Shown here: in pieces, positions 54,883 to 64,000 of the stretch
Position numbering within the stretch: position 1 is the stretch's first letter
Layout of the letters: every line of letters starts with the position of its first letter
From: Alphaproteobacteria bacterium
GTDB taxonomy: Bacteria; Pseudomonadota; Alphaproteobacteria; GCA-2731375
Assembly: GCA_021776235.1 (NCBI GenBank)
Contig: JAJFGG010000102.1
Span: forward strand, 1-64,000
Reading direction: 5' to 3'
DNA length: 64,000 nt
Notes under the pieces: model-generated
Seen by the model: only the letters and a program-made list of their open reading frames with translations
Databases searched by the model: none
Told to the model about the DNA's origin: nothing
Program-made: the position numbers and the translations under genes

Positions 54883-54908
54883 GGGCCGCGCTGCTCCCAG
54901 CGCGGCCC
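54883..54908. terminator. Bidirectional terminator between qor and rho
   Basis: An 11-bp perfect G+C-rich stem with a CTCC loop between convergent genes. It is followed by ATTTCG on one side and preceded by GAAACC (read as GGTTTC on the other strand), so short T tracts exist in both directions. Confidence 0.75.
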
Positions 54909-54919
54909 ATTTCGTTACT

Positions 54920-56176
54920 TTACGTGTTCATGGAATCAAAAAACTCGTTGTTATCCTTGGTCGCCTTTAACTTGCCCAACAGAAAGTCCATGCTGTCCAT
55001 GGCGCCCATTGGGTTGAGGATGCGCCGCAGCACCCACATTTTCGCCAATGCCGCCTTGTCCACCAGCAGTTCCTCCTTGCGGGTGCCGGATTTGATAATA
55101 TCAATGGCCGGAAAGACCCGTTTGTCGGCCAATTTACGGTCCAGCACGATCTCCGAGTTGCCCGTACCCTTGAACTCCTCAAAAATGACCTCATCCATCC
55201 GGCTGCCGGTATCGATCAGGGCGGTGGAGATAATGGTCAGGGAGCCGCCCTCTTCAATATTCCGCGCTGCGCCAAAAAACCGTTTGGGCCGCTGCAGGGC
55301 GTTGGCATCAACACCACCGGTCAGCACCTTGCCCGAAGACGGCACCACAGTGTTGTAAGCCCGCGCCAGCCGGGTGATGGAATCCAGCAGGATAACAACG
55401 TCGCGCTTGTGTTCCACAAGACGCTTGGCCTTATCAATAACCATCTCCGCCACCTGCACATGGCGCGACGCGGGTTCGTCAAAGGTTGAACTGATCACCT
55501 CGCCTTTCACCGATCGTTTCATATCGGTGACTTCCTCCGGCCGCTCGTCAATCAAAAGGACGATCAGGAAGCATTCAGGATGGTTGGCCATGATGGAATG
55601 GGCAATGGATTGCAGAATAACCGTCTTACCCGTACGCGGCTGGGCCACGATCAAGGCCCGCTGTCCCTTGCCAATGGGCGACACCAGCTCGATCACCCGG
55701 CCAGTTTTGTCTTCCAGGGTCGGTTCATCCCGTTCCATGACGAGCCGTTCATCCGGGTACAATGGCGTCAGGTCGTCGAAGTGAACCTTGTGTCTGGCCT
55801 CTTCCGGATCACTGAAATTGATACTGTTGACCTTCAACAAGGCGAAATAGCGTTCGCCGTCCTTGGGCGCCCGGATCTCCCCTTCCACGGTATCACCGGT
55901 ACGCAGGGAAAAGCGCCGGATCTGCGACGGCGAGACATAAATATCATCCGGTCCCGGCAAGTAGTTTGCCTCTGGCGCGCGCAAAAAACCAAAACCGTCC
56001 TGGAGAATTTCCAGTACCCCGACGCCGGTAATTTCTTCATTATTATCGGCGGCAAGCTTCAATATTGCGAACATCTGTTCTTGCCGGCGCAGAGACGAGG
56101 CATTTTCTACCTCTTGTTCCTCGGCATAGGCCAGAAGGTCTATTGGCGACATCGCCTTTAATTCTTGCAATTTCAT
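54920..56176 (-). CDS. rho: Transcription termination factor Rho
   Basis: A 418-residue hexameric RNA helicase. The N-terminal helical part ([27 protein letters not shown]) and an RNA-binding cold-shock-like fold ([43 protein letters not shown]) precede the RecA-type motor with [16 protein letters not shown] and [13 protein letters not shown]. The frame opens at 56257, but ATG at 56176 matches other Rho starts. The 256-bp region upstream to 56432 shows no gene and may hold a leader. Confidence 0.97.
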   Translation of the reverse strand: MKLQELKAMSPIDLLAYAEEQEVENASSLRRQEQMFAILKLAADNNEEITGVGVLEILQDGFGFLRAPEANYLPGPDDIYVSPSQIRRFSLRTGDTVEGEIRAPKDGERYFALLKVNSINFSDPEEARHKVHFDDLTPLYPDERLVMERDEPTLEDKTGRVIELVSPIGKGQRALIVAQPRTGKTVILQSIAHSIMANHPECFLIVLLIDERPEEVTDMKRSVKGEVISSTFDEPASRHVQVAEMVIDKAKRLVEHKRDVVILLDSITRLARAYNTVVPSSGKVLTGGVDANALQRPKRFFGAARNIEEGGSLTIISTALIDTGSRMDEVIFEEFKGTGNSEIVLDRKLADKRVFPAIDIIKSGTRKEELLVDKAALAKMWVLRRILNPMGAMDSMDFLLGKLKATKDNNEFFDSMNT

Positions 56177-56432
56177 TTGTTTGTCGTTTGCTGACTGGAA
56201 AGGAAAAACGGTTGTGACATCAGGCCTCGCCGAATAACGTCGCAATCGCGATATCAATCGGATAGAGCGTGGAAAGTTTGAGGCTTACCGAGAGGAAACT
56301 CGTAATGCGGCGCCGGACGGCACCATTGGCCTTTGTTCGTAATCTTCACCTAACATAGGTTGCGCAACGGTGAAAGCAAGAAATTGCCGCAAAAAAGGCG
56401 CGCCAATTTATTCCGCTAAAAATTCACAAGAC

Positions 56433-57197
56433 CTATCGGGCCGCATAGCCTCCGTCGATCAACAGATCCGACCCGGTCATGAAACGTGAATCATCGCTGG
56501 CCAGATAGACCGCTGCGCGGGCAATTTCCACAGGTTGGCCCAGGCGGCCCAAGGGATGAGCCGGACCCCACTCCCGTTCCGCCGTTTCCAGATCACCGAA
56601 TTGCTGGGCCAGACGATCCGTCGCTATACCCCCTGGCGACAGTGTATTGGCGCGAATCTTCTGCGCCGCGTGCTCCAAGGCAATGACCTTTGCCAACTGC
56701 AGTAAGGCGCCCTTGGTCGCACAATAGGCGCCACGCAGTGGGGTCGCAACCCGCGCCATCTGTGACGCGGTAATGATAATGGATCCGCCACCCGCCAATA
56801 TCATATGTGGAATCAAATACTTAGATGTTAGGAAAACGCCCGTCAAATTGACGGCCAGAGCCTGATTCCAAGCATCCAAAGACAGATCCACGATACTGGC
56901 AGGTTGGGTCAGAGTGGCAGCGTTACACATACCCACATTGATAGTTCCGAACTTGGCCGCGACCGCGTTGACGGCCGTCCGTACCGAGGCATCATCGCGC
57001 ACGTCGCAAGGACAGGCCATGGCACGGCCGCCGGCCGAGATAATTGCCGCCGCCTCTGCTTCCGCCGTTGCGATATCCAGGTCCAGCAATGCTACCGCCG
57101 CACCTTCATCAGCGAATGCCTGGGCGCTGGCCAAACCAATACCGCGCGCCGCGCCGGTTACCAATGCCACTTTGCCTGCTAGAACGCCTTCTACCAT
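56433..57197 (-). CDS. SDR-family NAD(P)-dependent oxidoreductase
   Basis: A 254-residue classical SDR. TGAARGIG near residue 14 binds the cofactor, CNAATL replaces NNAG, SQ and YCATK give the active-site Ser/Tyr/Lys, and PGGIATDR follows. FMTGSDLLIDGGYAAR is the usual end. GGGAGA precedes ATG at 57197. It stands between rho and hemJ, which are adjacent in many relatives, so it may be an insertion. The substrate is unknown. Confidence 0.9.
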   Translation of the reverse strand: MVEGVLAGKVALVTGAARGIGLASAQAFADEGAAVALLDLDIATAEAEAAAIISAGGRAMACPCDVRDDASVRTAVNAVAAKFGTINVGMCNAATLTQPASIVDLSLDAWNQALAVNLTGVFLTSKYLIPHMILAGGGSIIITASQMARVATPLRGAYCATKGALLQLAKVIALEHAAQKIRANTLSPGGIATDRLAQQFGDLETAEREWGPAHPLGRLGQPVEIARAAVYLASDDSRFMTGSDLLIDGGYAAR

Positions 57198-57221
57198 AGT
57201 GAAATCTCCCACAAAAATTCG

Positions 57222-57674
57222 TCAAAATGGCCGCACAATCACCATAATCACGATTACAATCATGAAAACCGTCGGGATTTCATTAATTTTTCGATAAAAA
57301 CCAGCTGAATGTTTATTGCGGTCCTCGGCAAATGCCCGGCGCCAACGTGACAACCACGCATGCATCCCGCCCAACCCTATGATGGCGCAAAATAGCTTTA
57401 TCCAGATCCAAATTTCATCAAAATCAACCAAACCTGGCGTAAATAAAAGGAAAACGCCCAAAATCAGCGCCATCGTCATTGCTGGATTGATAATCGCCCG
57501 TAGCAGCCGGCGCTCCATTACTTTTAAGGTTTCCGATAATTCCGAGCCAACCGCCGCGCCCGCGTGATAGACATAAAGGCGTGGCAAATACAACATGCCC
57601 GCCATCCAGGCCATCACCGCTATGATGTGCAGCGCTTTGATCCAGCTATACCACTCCGAAAGAAAATCGCTCAT
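57222..57674 (-). CDS. hemJ: Protoporphyrinogen IX oxidase HemJ
   Basis: A 150-residue membrane protein with about four transmembrane helices. WIKALHIIAVMAWMAGMLYLPRLYVYH holds the conserved His and tyrosine region that defines HemJ; KINEIPTVFMI is near the end. It oxidises protoporphyrinogen IX in the haem pathway. ATG at 57674 overlaps the hemH stop by 4 bp. Co-oriented with hemH and hemE. Confidence 0.93.
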   Translation of the reverse strand: MSDFLSEWYSWIKALHIIAVMAWMAGMLYLPRLYVYHAGAAVGSELSETLKVMERRLLRAIINPAMTMALILGVFLLFTPGLVDFDEIWIWIKLFCAIIGLGGMHAWLSRWRRAFAEDRNKHSAGFYRKINEIPTVFMIVIVIMVIVRPF

Positions 57675-58726
57675 GGCGTGCTTCCGTATCCACATGCGCC
57701 TAAAGTTGCCGGGCAGCAGCGGCTGTCAGTCCCATTGCCGCAGCGGGCAGCTGGGTCCGCCCAGTTCAGCGCCCTGCGGGTCATGGCCGCCAGGCCATCA
57801 ATGAATTCTGCCTGGGTACCGACCGTCGGAATTCGGACATAGTCTTGCACGCCAACCGTTTTCGCCAGGTTTTGATAATCAATATCCAACTCCACCAAGG
57901 TTTCCGAATGTTCGGAAACAAAGGCAATCGGCGCCAGCACTATACCTAAACCGTCTTGGCCGGCCTCGGTAATCTCGTCCTCGGTCGCGGGTCCGATCCA
58001 CTCCAAAGGCCCAACCCGGCTTTGATAACAAACCCGCCAGTCCAGCTCCTCGAATCCCGTCTCGGCCAATCCCGCGACGATAGACGCACAAGTCTGTTCA
58101 ACCTGCCATTGGTAAGGATCGCCGCGGGCAATAATTTTCTTCGGCAAGCCATGGGCGGAGAACAGCAATCTGACCGGCCCTTTATCCAATGCTGACCGTA
58201 GCATAGGCGCAATAAGCGCCACCTGTGCAGCAACAAAGCCGTCATCCTGCGCATAGCAGCAAATTGTCCGTGACGGCGCCTGCAGACCCGCCAGCTCTGC
58301 CGCCCGGTACCAGTCATTGATCGAAGAGCCGGACGTCGTCGTTGAAAATTGCGGATACAAGGGCAAGAGTACAATGTGATCGGGGGCAAACTCCGCCACC
58401 GTCCTCGCGACCTGATCACTGAAAGGGTGCCAATAACGCATACAGGGAAAGGCCTTCACTGTGCCCAGATCGGCCAATGCCGCTTCCAGTGCCCTGGCTT
58501 GCTTCTCCGTTTGCATCCGGATAGGTGAACTGCCGCCGATCTTGGCATAAATTGATCGAGCATGAGAAGCCCGGCGTGCGGAAATCAGCCATGCCAGAAA
58601 CCAACGAACGGGCGCCGGTGCGGTGATAATCGCCGGATCACTGAACAAATTGCGCAAAAACGGCTTGACTGCGTCCAGGCCGTCCGGGCCGCCAAGATTG
58701 AATAAAACGACCGCTACCCGAGACAT
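57671..58726 (-). CDS. hemH: Ferrochelatase
   Basis: A 351-residue enzyme that inserts Fe2+ into protoporphyrin IX. VVLFNLGGPDGLDAVKPFLRNLFSDPAII is the family start; CMRYWHPF, LPLYPQFSTTTSGS and LLFSAHGLPKKI (with the active-site histidine) are conserved, as is FVSEHSETLVELDIDY. It starts 34 bp downstream of hemE on the same strand and overlaps hemJ, giving a hemE-hemH-hemJ operon. Confidence 0.96.
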   Translation of the reverse strand: MSRVAVVLFNLGGPDGLDAVKPFLRNLFSDPAIITAPAPVRWFLAWLISARRASHARSIYAKIGGSSPIRMQTEKQARALEAALADLGTVKAFPCMRYWHPFSDQVARTVAEFAPDHIVLLPLYPQFSTTTSGSSINDWYRAAELAGLQAPSRTICCYAQDDGFVAAQVALIAPMLRSALDKGPVRLLFSAHGLPKKIIARGDPYQWQVEQTCASIVAGLAETGFEELDWRVCYQSRVGPLEWIGPATEDEITEAGQDGLGIVLAPIAFVSEHSETLVELDIDYQNLAKTVGVQDYVRIPTVGTQAEFIDGLAAMTRRALNWADPAARCGNGTDSRCCPATLGACGYGSTP

Positions 58727-58760
58727 CTAGACTTATTCCCCAAAGCCACGGATCTCATCG

Positions 58761-59807
58761 TCAGCCGCGCAGCATTTCAGCCAAACGGTCAACATGTTCA
58801 GGTGGCGTTTCCGGCACGATGCCATGGCCCAGATTAAAAATGAACGGCCCATGGCCCAGAATTCTCAGAATTCGACGCACTTCCGTTTCCATTGCCGAGC
58901 CACCGATGACCAAAAGCCGGGGATCCAGATTGCCTTGCAGGGTCGCTTTACCCTCGGCATTCGACCCCTGCAATTCCGCTGCCGCCCATTCCAATGGCAC
59001 AGTCCAGTCCAAGCCAATTCCATTGACCGCCCCGGCCTGGGCAAAAGTCTTATAGCCAGCACCGACACCACGGGGGAAACCAATTATTGGAAGCTCCGGG
59101 TATTTCCGCCGTAACTGCACCGCGATTTGTTGCACCGGCTCGATACACCAGCGTCGAAAAGCCGTTTCCGATAACGCCCCGGCCCAGGTATCAAACAGTT
59201 GCACCGCCTCGGCGCCGGCATCGACCTGCCGGGACAGATATTCCACCGTGGCAGTCACCAACAATTCAATTAGCCGGCCAAATCCATCCGGATCGGCATA
59301 AGCCCATTGTTTCACGATCGCATGATCGCGGCTGCCCCTGCCCTCCACCATATAGGTCGCGACCGTCCAGGGCGCGCCGGCAAAACCGATCAGCGCAACG
59401 TTGTCCGGTAATTCCGACGCCAGCCGGCCAACAGTCTCATACACCGGTGCCACGCGCTCATGCAGATCATCCATGCGTAATTGCGCTAATTCCGCGACGC
59501 TGCGGACCGGCTCCAAAATCGGCCCCTCGCCCTCGCGGTAGTCCAGTGCCTGGCCTAATCCATGCGGAATGAGGAGAATATCGGCAAACAGTATGGCCGC
59601 ATCCATGCCAAACCGCCGGATCGGCTGCAAGGTAACTTCCGTCGCCAGATCAGGATTGAAACAAAGGTCCAGAAAGCTGCCGGCCTGAGTACGCGTTGCC
59701 CGGTACTCCGACAAGTACCTGCCTGCTTGCCGCATGAACCAGAACGGCGGGCGCGTCAGCGTCTCACCCCGTAAGGCACGAATAAGAAGTTTATGTTCTG
59801 TTGGCAC
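58761..59807 (-). CDS. hemE: Uroporphyrinogen decarboxylase
   Basis: A 348-residue enzyme that converts uroporphyrinogen III to coproporphyrinogen III. RPPFWFMRQAGRYLSEYR is the signature start, with GFAGAPWTVATYMVEG and the catalytic aspartate in AILFADIL. The start is GTG at 59807. It is the first gene of the haem operon and borders the predicted replication origin, as in Caulobacter, where hemE flanks Cori. Confidence 0.96.
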   Translation of the reverse strand: MPTEHKLLIRALRGETLTRPPFWFMRQAGRYLSEYRATRTQAGSFLDLCFNPDLATEVTLQPIRRFGMDAAILFADILLIPHGLGQALDYREGEGPILEPVRSVAELAQLRMDDLHERVAPVYETVGRLASELPDNVALIGFAGAPWTVATYMVEGRGSRDHAIVKQWAYADPDGFGRLIELLVTATVEYLSRQVDAGAEAVQLFDTWAGALSETAFRRWCIEPVQQIAVQLRRKYPELPIIGFPRGVGAGYKTFAQAGAVNGIGLDWTVPLEWAAAELQGSNAEGKATLQGNLDPRLLVIGGSAMETEVRRILRILGHGPFIFNLGHGIVPETPPEHVDRLAEMLRG

Positions 59808-60235
59808 TATTCGTATCCCATATCCTCAGGCGCGATCCTATTTTCAGCCTTTCTTTACATATAATATTTTTAAAAGATAGATAGTGGTAGGTAGTGAATC
59901 TCTGTGAAAATCGGGGATTAAGGCCTGTCCCTCGATTCGTCCCGAAGATAATCCCCAATCCATCCGCTTTGCTTACCTATGGGGATAAAGGTGATAAATC
60001 GGGACAACTTCAGGCCGCGCAACATGGGGATATTCGGGATAGAAAAGAGAGCATGGGAATACTCACGGGATATCGATTCGAATGCAGGGCTGCATTCAGA
60101 GGCTAAAATATGCAGGTACTAGTAACCTCTCAAGGTGTGCAATTTTTCTTGTTTGCATGGCGATGCCGGCTTATCCCCATGACTAACAGTTTCCATGTTA
60201 CTGATTCCTGATCTGCAAAAGGCTATTGAACGGCA
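59808..60235. other. Predicted chromosomal replication origin (oriC)
   Basis: A 428-bp gene-free gap between divergent hemE and ppsR. DnaA-box candidates: TTATCCCCA at 60171-60179 (+) and 59980-59988 (-), each one base from TTATCCACA; weaker TAATCCCCA (59949-59957), ATATCCCCA (60025-60033, -) and TAATCCCCG (59912-59920, -). An A+T-rich tract lies at 59851-59880 and could be the unwinding element. A perfect 8-bp inverted repeat (60080-60097) is also present. The location between hemE and the DUF299 gene equals that of Caulobacter Cori. Confidence 0.78.
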
Positions 60236-61069
60236 ATGACCAAGTTTCATTTGCACCTGGTATCCGATGCTACGGGCGATACCCTGCTTTCCCTGGCGGC
60301 CGCTGCTCTGGTCCAGTTCGAGTCTGCGGAGCCGAACCGCCATATGTGGACAATGGTGCGCTCCGAAGCCTTGTTGCTGCCGGTTATTGCCGCGATTGAA
60401 AAGACTCCTGGGCTGGTGATGTTCACTCTGGTGGATCACAATCTGCGGGAAATTCTGCGCGAAGAATGCCGTCGCCTGCAAGTGCCATGTGTACCGGTAC
60501 TGGATCCAATTCTCGGTGCGTTGGAAAATTTTCTCGGCGCCGAAAGCCGTGAATTGCCGGGTCGACAACATATCATGGACGCTGATTATTTCAGCCGCAT
60601 CGACGCCATCCAATTCAGTCTGCACCATGACGACGGACAGGCAGTCGATGGTTTCTACCGGGCCGACGTCATTCTGGTAGGCATTTCCCGTACTTCCAAG
60701 ACACCTACCTGCATGTATTTGGCCAATCGTGGCTTGAAAGCCGCCAATATTCCTTTGGTGCCGGGCATTCCCCTACCCGAACAGTTAATGCAACTGGATG
60801 ACGTCCTGATTATCGGTCTGACCGCGTCTCCGGATCGACTTGTTCAAATCCGCCGCAACCGATTGAAGTACTTGAACCAGGATGAAGACACCGATTATGT
60901 CGATATGCAATCGGTGAAAGAAGAAGTAATCAATGCCCGGCGTCTGTTCGACAGCAAAGGCTGGCCCAGAATTGATGTCACGCGCCGGTCAATCGAGGAG
61001 ACCGCGGCTGCGATCATCGGCTTGCATACTCAGAGAACGGAAGCAAAGGCCGAATTTCTGGGCAAGTAG
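60236..61069 (+). CDS. ppsR: Pyruvate, phosphate/water dikinase regulatory protein
   Basis: A 277-residue DUF299 protein. The bifunctional family phosphorylates and dephosphorylates PPDK or PEP synthase to switch them off and on. The nucleotide motif GISRTSKTPT (149-158) is clear, and HLVSDATGDT starts the protein. The target dikinase is not in the window. The DUF299 gene is the known right-hand neighbour of the origin in Caulobacter (RP001 type). ATG at 60236. Confidence 0.93.
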   Translation: MTKFHLHLVSDATGDTLLSLAAAALVQFESAEPNRHMWTMVRSEALLLPVIAAIEKTPGLVMFTLVDHNLREILREECRRLQVPCVPVLDPILGALENFLGAESRELPGRQHIMDADYFSRIDAIQFSLHHDDGQAVDGFYRADVILVGISRTSKTPTCMYLANRGLKAANIPLVPGIPLPEQLMQLDDVLIIGLTASPDRLVQIRRNRLKYLNQDEDTDYVDMQSVKEEVINARRLFDSKGWPRIDVTRRSIEETAAAIIGLHTQRTEAKAEFLGK

Positions 61070-61073
61070 GGAA

Positions 61074-62144
61074 TTAGATCTCAGCCAGTTGGGTCCATTG
61101 AAATGGAATTTCCGGCGCCGCCAATTCAGGTTGCGGAAGTACGGCCGCGTCTTTAATCCGCAGCCAGGGTTTCGATAAATCCCGGTCTCGATGCTGTCGC
61201 TCTCCGGGTTGTGCCGCTGCCGTACGTTCCAAACGCAAGCGGTACAGCATGGGAGAAGCACCAGCGTGGGAATCCGTGCTACCTACTCCGGTCAAGGCGT
61301 ATTCGCCTAAATCCTCTACTCCGGCTGCCAGGGCGGCTTGCTGCAAGCGCTGCAATGGCATGCCGCTAGGCCGGATCAACAGGTATTGTTCAATTAATGG
61401 ACCTTGATCCAGGATGGTCAGACGGCAATCTTCCTGTCCGGCGACAAAAACCGCGAAGCGCTGATTATGGGCGGATAATAACTGTGTGGCCATGGCAGCA
61501 GCACTTTTTCGCCCCGCCGCGTTGGCAGAAAATCCAAAATACTCGAAAAACTTGCCTTCCAATGCCTCGACATAGTCTTCGCCCCGTTCAAACAACCGCC
61601 GGTCAATATAACCCAGTTGCTTTCCCAGTTCCTTGATTGCCGTATCGGTTAAACGCTCCAGCTTCACATGCATATGGCTAAGTGCCATACCATCACTATC
61701 AGCGCTTTTCTGGGCCAGTAGGGCATAATCCAGGGCTAAGAGACGGCTCAATAACGGGCCAAGGCCTGGATCGTTCAGATTACAGTGGCTTGCCTTGAAT
61801 TCGGACAGGTCCAGGTCCGGCGCCAGACGCTGAATATTGCGCCAGGTGACACGATTCGAGGTACGTAGGCGAAAGTACTTGTTCAAGGGGCGGGGCAAGG
61901 CGCCATCGATCAGGAACATCAACACCGTGCTCTGATGCCGATGCTCAATCCAGCCGTGGCCAAGGTTGGGCAACAACTGATCCGCGGAAATAAAAGGGTA
62001 GGGCTTTCCATCGGCTACAAAGCGAAAGAAACTGTTGATCAAACTATGGCGCAGTAACTGACTGGTCAGCCGTGCCCGATTCGTCAAAAAAGAGTCGGCC
62101 TCTATGAGTCCAGGCAGTGGAATAATATTGCTTTTATCCGTCAT
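61074..62144 (-). CDS. Conserved hypothetical protein between ppsR and maf
   Basis: A 356-residue soluble protein I do not recognise. There is no signal peptide or membrane segment. The first part (RHSLINSFFRFVADGKPYPFISADQLLPNLGHGWIEH) and the middle (ERLTDTAIKELGKQLGYIDRRLFERGEDYVEALEGKFFEYFG) look globular and helical. A PAS-like short region (RLTILDQGPLIEQYLLIRPSG) follows. It runs against its neighbours, ends 4 bp from ppsR, and has no visible catalytic motif. Confidence 0.75.
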   Translation of the reverse strand: MTDKSNIIPLPGLIEADSFLTNRARLTSQLLRHSLINSFFRFVADGKPYPFISADQLLPNLGHGWIEHRHQSTVLMFLIDGALPRPLNKYFRLRTSNRVTWRNIQRLAPDLDLSEFKASHCNLNDPGLGPLLSRLLALDYALLAQKSADSDGMALSHMHVKLERLTDTAIKELGKQLGYIDRRLFERGEDYVEALEGKFFEYFGFSANAAGRKSAAAMATQLLSAHNQRFAVFVAGQEDCRLTILDQGPLIEQYLLIRPSGMPLQRLQQAALAAGVEDLGEYALTGVGSTDSHAGASPMLYRLRLERTAAAQPGERQHRDRDLSKPWLRIKDAAVLPQPELAAPEIPFQWTQLAEI

Positions 62145-62251
62145 TATCTAAAGCCAATAAAAGACGTATTTTCAATGGGTTCATAGGATAATATAATTTC
62201 AACTATCAACACTATCATGAAACTAGCCAAAATAACAGGAACTGTTTGTTG

Positions 62252-62875
62252 ATGAAAGAATCTCCACCGCCGCACCTGGTTCTTGCTTCCAGTAGCCAGG
62301 CCCGGCACGCCATGTTGCGCCAGGCGGGTCTGAAAATCGCTGTCCACCCCTCGGATCTGGACGAGCGTACAATCAAGGCCGGGCTGCAGACCCAGAGTAC
62401 TTCCTCTCCGGCCATTGCAGCCGCTCTCGCCAAGGCGAAAGCCCGGGCTGTTGCCAGGCAATATCCAAACGCCTGGGTTATCGGTGCCGATCAGGTCCTG
62501 TCCTGTGACGGCGATATGTTTGACAAGGCGCCGGATTTCACGGTGGCGAAATCAACATTGCAACGCCTGCGGGGGCGCCGGCACGAATTGCATGCGGCAG
62601 TCTGTGTGGTGCGGGACAACGGCTCGCAGGATGTGGTTCCATGGCAGCATGTGGGGACGGCGCAGCTGTGGATGCGGTCACTTTCCGATGAATTTATTGC
62701 TGCCTATTTAGACCAGGCGGGCCGGTCGGTGCTATGGTCCGTCGGCTGTTATCAAATTGAAGGTTTGGGTGTGCAATTGTTCGACCGAATTGAAGGGGAT
62801 CATTTCACGATCCTGGGGCTGCCCTTGCTGCCTCTGCTAAAATATCTACGTTCGAAGGGGTTGTTGCAGCGATGA
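62252..62875 (+). CDS. Maf-family nucleotide pyrophosphatase
   Basis: A 207-residue Maf/HAM1-fold protein that hydrolyses non-canonical or excess nucleoside triphosphates. LVLASSSQARHAMLRQAG is the family start, and GADQVLSCDG and SVGCYQIEGLG are conserved. ATG at 62252 with AGGA ahead is chosen over the TTGs at 62246. It overlaps aroE by 4 bp, as in many alphaproteobacteria. Confidence 0.92.
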   Translation: MKESPPPHLVLASSSQARHAMLRQAGLKIAVHPSDLDERTIKAGLQTQSTSSPAIAAALAKAKARAVARQYPNAWVIGADQVLSCDGDMFDKAPDFTVAKSTLQRLRGRRHELHAAVCVVRDNGSQDVVPWQHVGTAQLWMRSLSDEFIAAYLDQAGRSVLWSVGCYQIEGLGVQLFDRIEGDHFTILGLPLLPLLKYLRSKGLLQR

Positions 62876-63711
62876 TTAGCGGCAAGGCCCGGCTAGCCGG
62901 TGTAGCGGGCTGGCCCGTTTCCCATTCCCGCTCACCGCGGCTGCATAATTTTTGGTTGCGGGCATATGGCATCGATGGTGCCTATCTGCCGCTTGCCATT
63001 AGACCGATCGATTTCGAAGTGGCCGTCCGGGCCTTGCCCAAGCTGGGATTTGCCGGCTGCAACGTGACGATGCCCCACAAGGAAATGGCCATGAAAGCGG
63101 TCGATCGGGTTGATGCCGCGGCGCGGCGGATCGGCGCGTTAAATACTATCGTGGTGGCGGAGGACGGCAGTCTGGACGGCTCCAATACGGACGCTTTCGG
63201 TTTCTTGCAGGCTTTGTATGAAGGCGCACCAAAATTGAATGTGGCGCGGGGACGGGCTGTCCTCATTGGTGCCGGCGGCGCGGCAAAGGCCATTGCAGTG
63301 GCCTTGCTGGATGCCGGCGTGCCCGAGTTGGTCGTGCTCAACCGGACCGAAACACGGGCCGGCGCCCTGGCGGAAGCACTGGGTGGGGGTATCACGGTTG
63401 GCGCCTGGAAAGAGCGGGCTGCTTACCTGGCCGAGGCCAATTTGCTGGTCAACAGCACGACGCAAGGTATGCACGGGCAGCCGGCCCTGGATCTGGTCCT
63501 GGATGATCTGGCCTCGGAAGCGGTGGTCATGGATGCGGTCTACACCCCTTTAATAACGCCGTTGTTGTCGGCGGCCCGAGAAAGGGGCAATACAATTGTC
63601 GACGGTCTGGGCATGTTGTTACACCAGGCCCGCCCTGGTTTTGCCGCATGGTTCGGCCGGCAGCCCGTGGTAGGACCGGCCTTGCGCAAGCATGTTCTGG
63701 CGGATTTGTAA
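62872..63711 (+). CDS. aroE: Shikimate dehydrogenase
   Basis: A 279-residue NADP-linked enzyme that reduces 3-dehydroshikimate in aromatic amino-acid synthesis. [12 protein letters not shown] binds shikimate, NVTMPHKE holds the catalytic lysine, NTDAFGF the catalytic aspartate, and [10 protein letters not shown] the NADP site. It overlaps maf by 4 bp and precedes coaE. Confidence 0.96.
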   Translation: MISGKARLAGVAGWPVSHSRSPRLHNFWLRAYGIDGAYLPLAIRPIDFEVAVRALPKLGFAGCNVTMPHKEMAMKAVDRVDAAARRIGALNTIVVAEDGSLDGSNTDAFGFLQALYEGAPKLNVARGRAVLIGAGGAAKAIAVALLDAGVPELVVLNRTETRAGALAEALGGGITVGAWKERAAYLAEANLLVNSTTQGMHGQPALDLVLDDLASEAVVMDAVYTPLITPLLSAARERGNTIVDGLGMLLHQARPGFAAWFGRQPVVGPALRKHVLADL

Positions 63712-63722
63712 GGGGTGATGGG

Positions 63723-64000
63723 GTGTATATCGTTGGTTTGACGGGCTCCATCGGTATGGGTAAGTCGGAAACATCGAAAATGTTCCGCCGCCTTGGCGTG
63801 CCGGTGTTCGATGCGGACGCGGCGGTGCATGATCTGTTGAAACGCGGTGGCCGCGCTGTGCGCCGGGTCGAACAGGCCTTTCCGGGCGTTACCAAGGACG
63901 GCGCTGTTGATCGCCCCGCCCTGGGCGCGCGGGTATTCGGCAAACGCCAGGAACTGCGCCGTCTGGAAGGAATTTTGCACCCCATGGTCGGCCAGGCCCA
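63723..64000 (+). CDS. coaE: Dephospho-CoA kinase (partial, runs off the window)
   Basis: The last step of CoA synthesis. GTG at 63723 opens [15 protein letters not shown], the P-loop of CoaE, followed by FDADAAVH and the conserved LHP. About 92 codons are visible and the 3' end lies beyond position 64000. It is 11 bp after aroE in the usual maf-aroE-coaE order. Confidence 0.93.
   Translation, partial: MYIVGLTGSIGMGKSETSKMFRRLGVPVFDADAAVHDLLKRGGRAVRRVEQAFPGVTKDGAVDRPALGARVFGKRQELRRLEGILHPMVGQA

Noticed and set aside
1-64000. tRNA, rRNA, CRISPR array, integrase or transposase
   Set aside because: I looked for these and saw no cloverleaf-like run, spacer-repeat periodicity or transposase/integrase motif I could defend.

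Overview
The window is a chromosomal segment of an alphaproteobacterium, most likely in or near the Rhodospirillales. The evidence is the gene order of the right half: leuS-lptE-holA facing parB-parA-rsmG-mnmG-mnmE, then rho, hemJ-hemH-hemE, an intergenic gap, ppsR, maf, aroE and coaE. This is the arrangement known around alphaproteobacterial replication origins. Two perfect parS sites (46903-46918, 48911-48926) and a 428-bp gap between hemE and ppsR with TTATCCCCA-type DnaA-box candidates and an A+T-rich tract support placing oriC at 59808-60235. Most core genes are G+C rich.

Left end (1-11042): a PAS/PP2C phosphatase and a STAS protein (a partner-switching pair), a predicted 3-hydroxybenzoate 6-hydroxylase, an SDR, an enoyl-CoA hydratase-like enzyme and a TetR regulator. 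The segment is bracketed by two 108-bp copies of a repeat that contains a perfect 28-bp inverted repeat. Then come a molybdenum hydroxylase large subunit and an MlrC/M81 metallopeptidase, transcribed together.

Defence island (about 11050-23540): visibly richer in A+T and transcribed mostly leftward. It holds hsdM-hsdS-hsdR (stop and start codons overlapping), a small unknown gene, a lysine-rich 459-residue unknown protein, and a retron. The retron has a reverse transcriptase with NAxxH, YADD and VTG motifs fused to a C-terminal TOPRIM-like domain, and a predicted msr-msd RNA just upstream, bounded by a 14-bp perfect a1/a2 repeat. At the right edge is a ribbon-helix-helix gene with paired TGTGCACA palindromes in front and a truncated overlapping partner behind.

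Middle (23548-40165): a two-subunit CoA-transferase, a sulfotransferase, an OmpR-type response regulator, ribA, a truncated haemoglobin with its own flavin/2Fe-2S reductase, an L,D-transpeptidase, a YggS-type PLP protein, a ThiE-like protein, cysD-cysNC (makes PAPS, the donor the sulfotransferase would use), a methyltransferase, a porin with a strong terminator, a GT9-like glycosyltransferase and two envelope-associated proteins of unknown role.

Right half (40350-64000): housekeeping genes for translation, outer-membrane assembly, replication, chromosome partition, tRNA modification, transcription termination and haem synthesis around the predicted origin, with a few accessory genes (DUF255 protein, ogt, quinone oxidoreductase, SDR, an unknown 356-residue protein) between them. 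coaE runs off the right edge.
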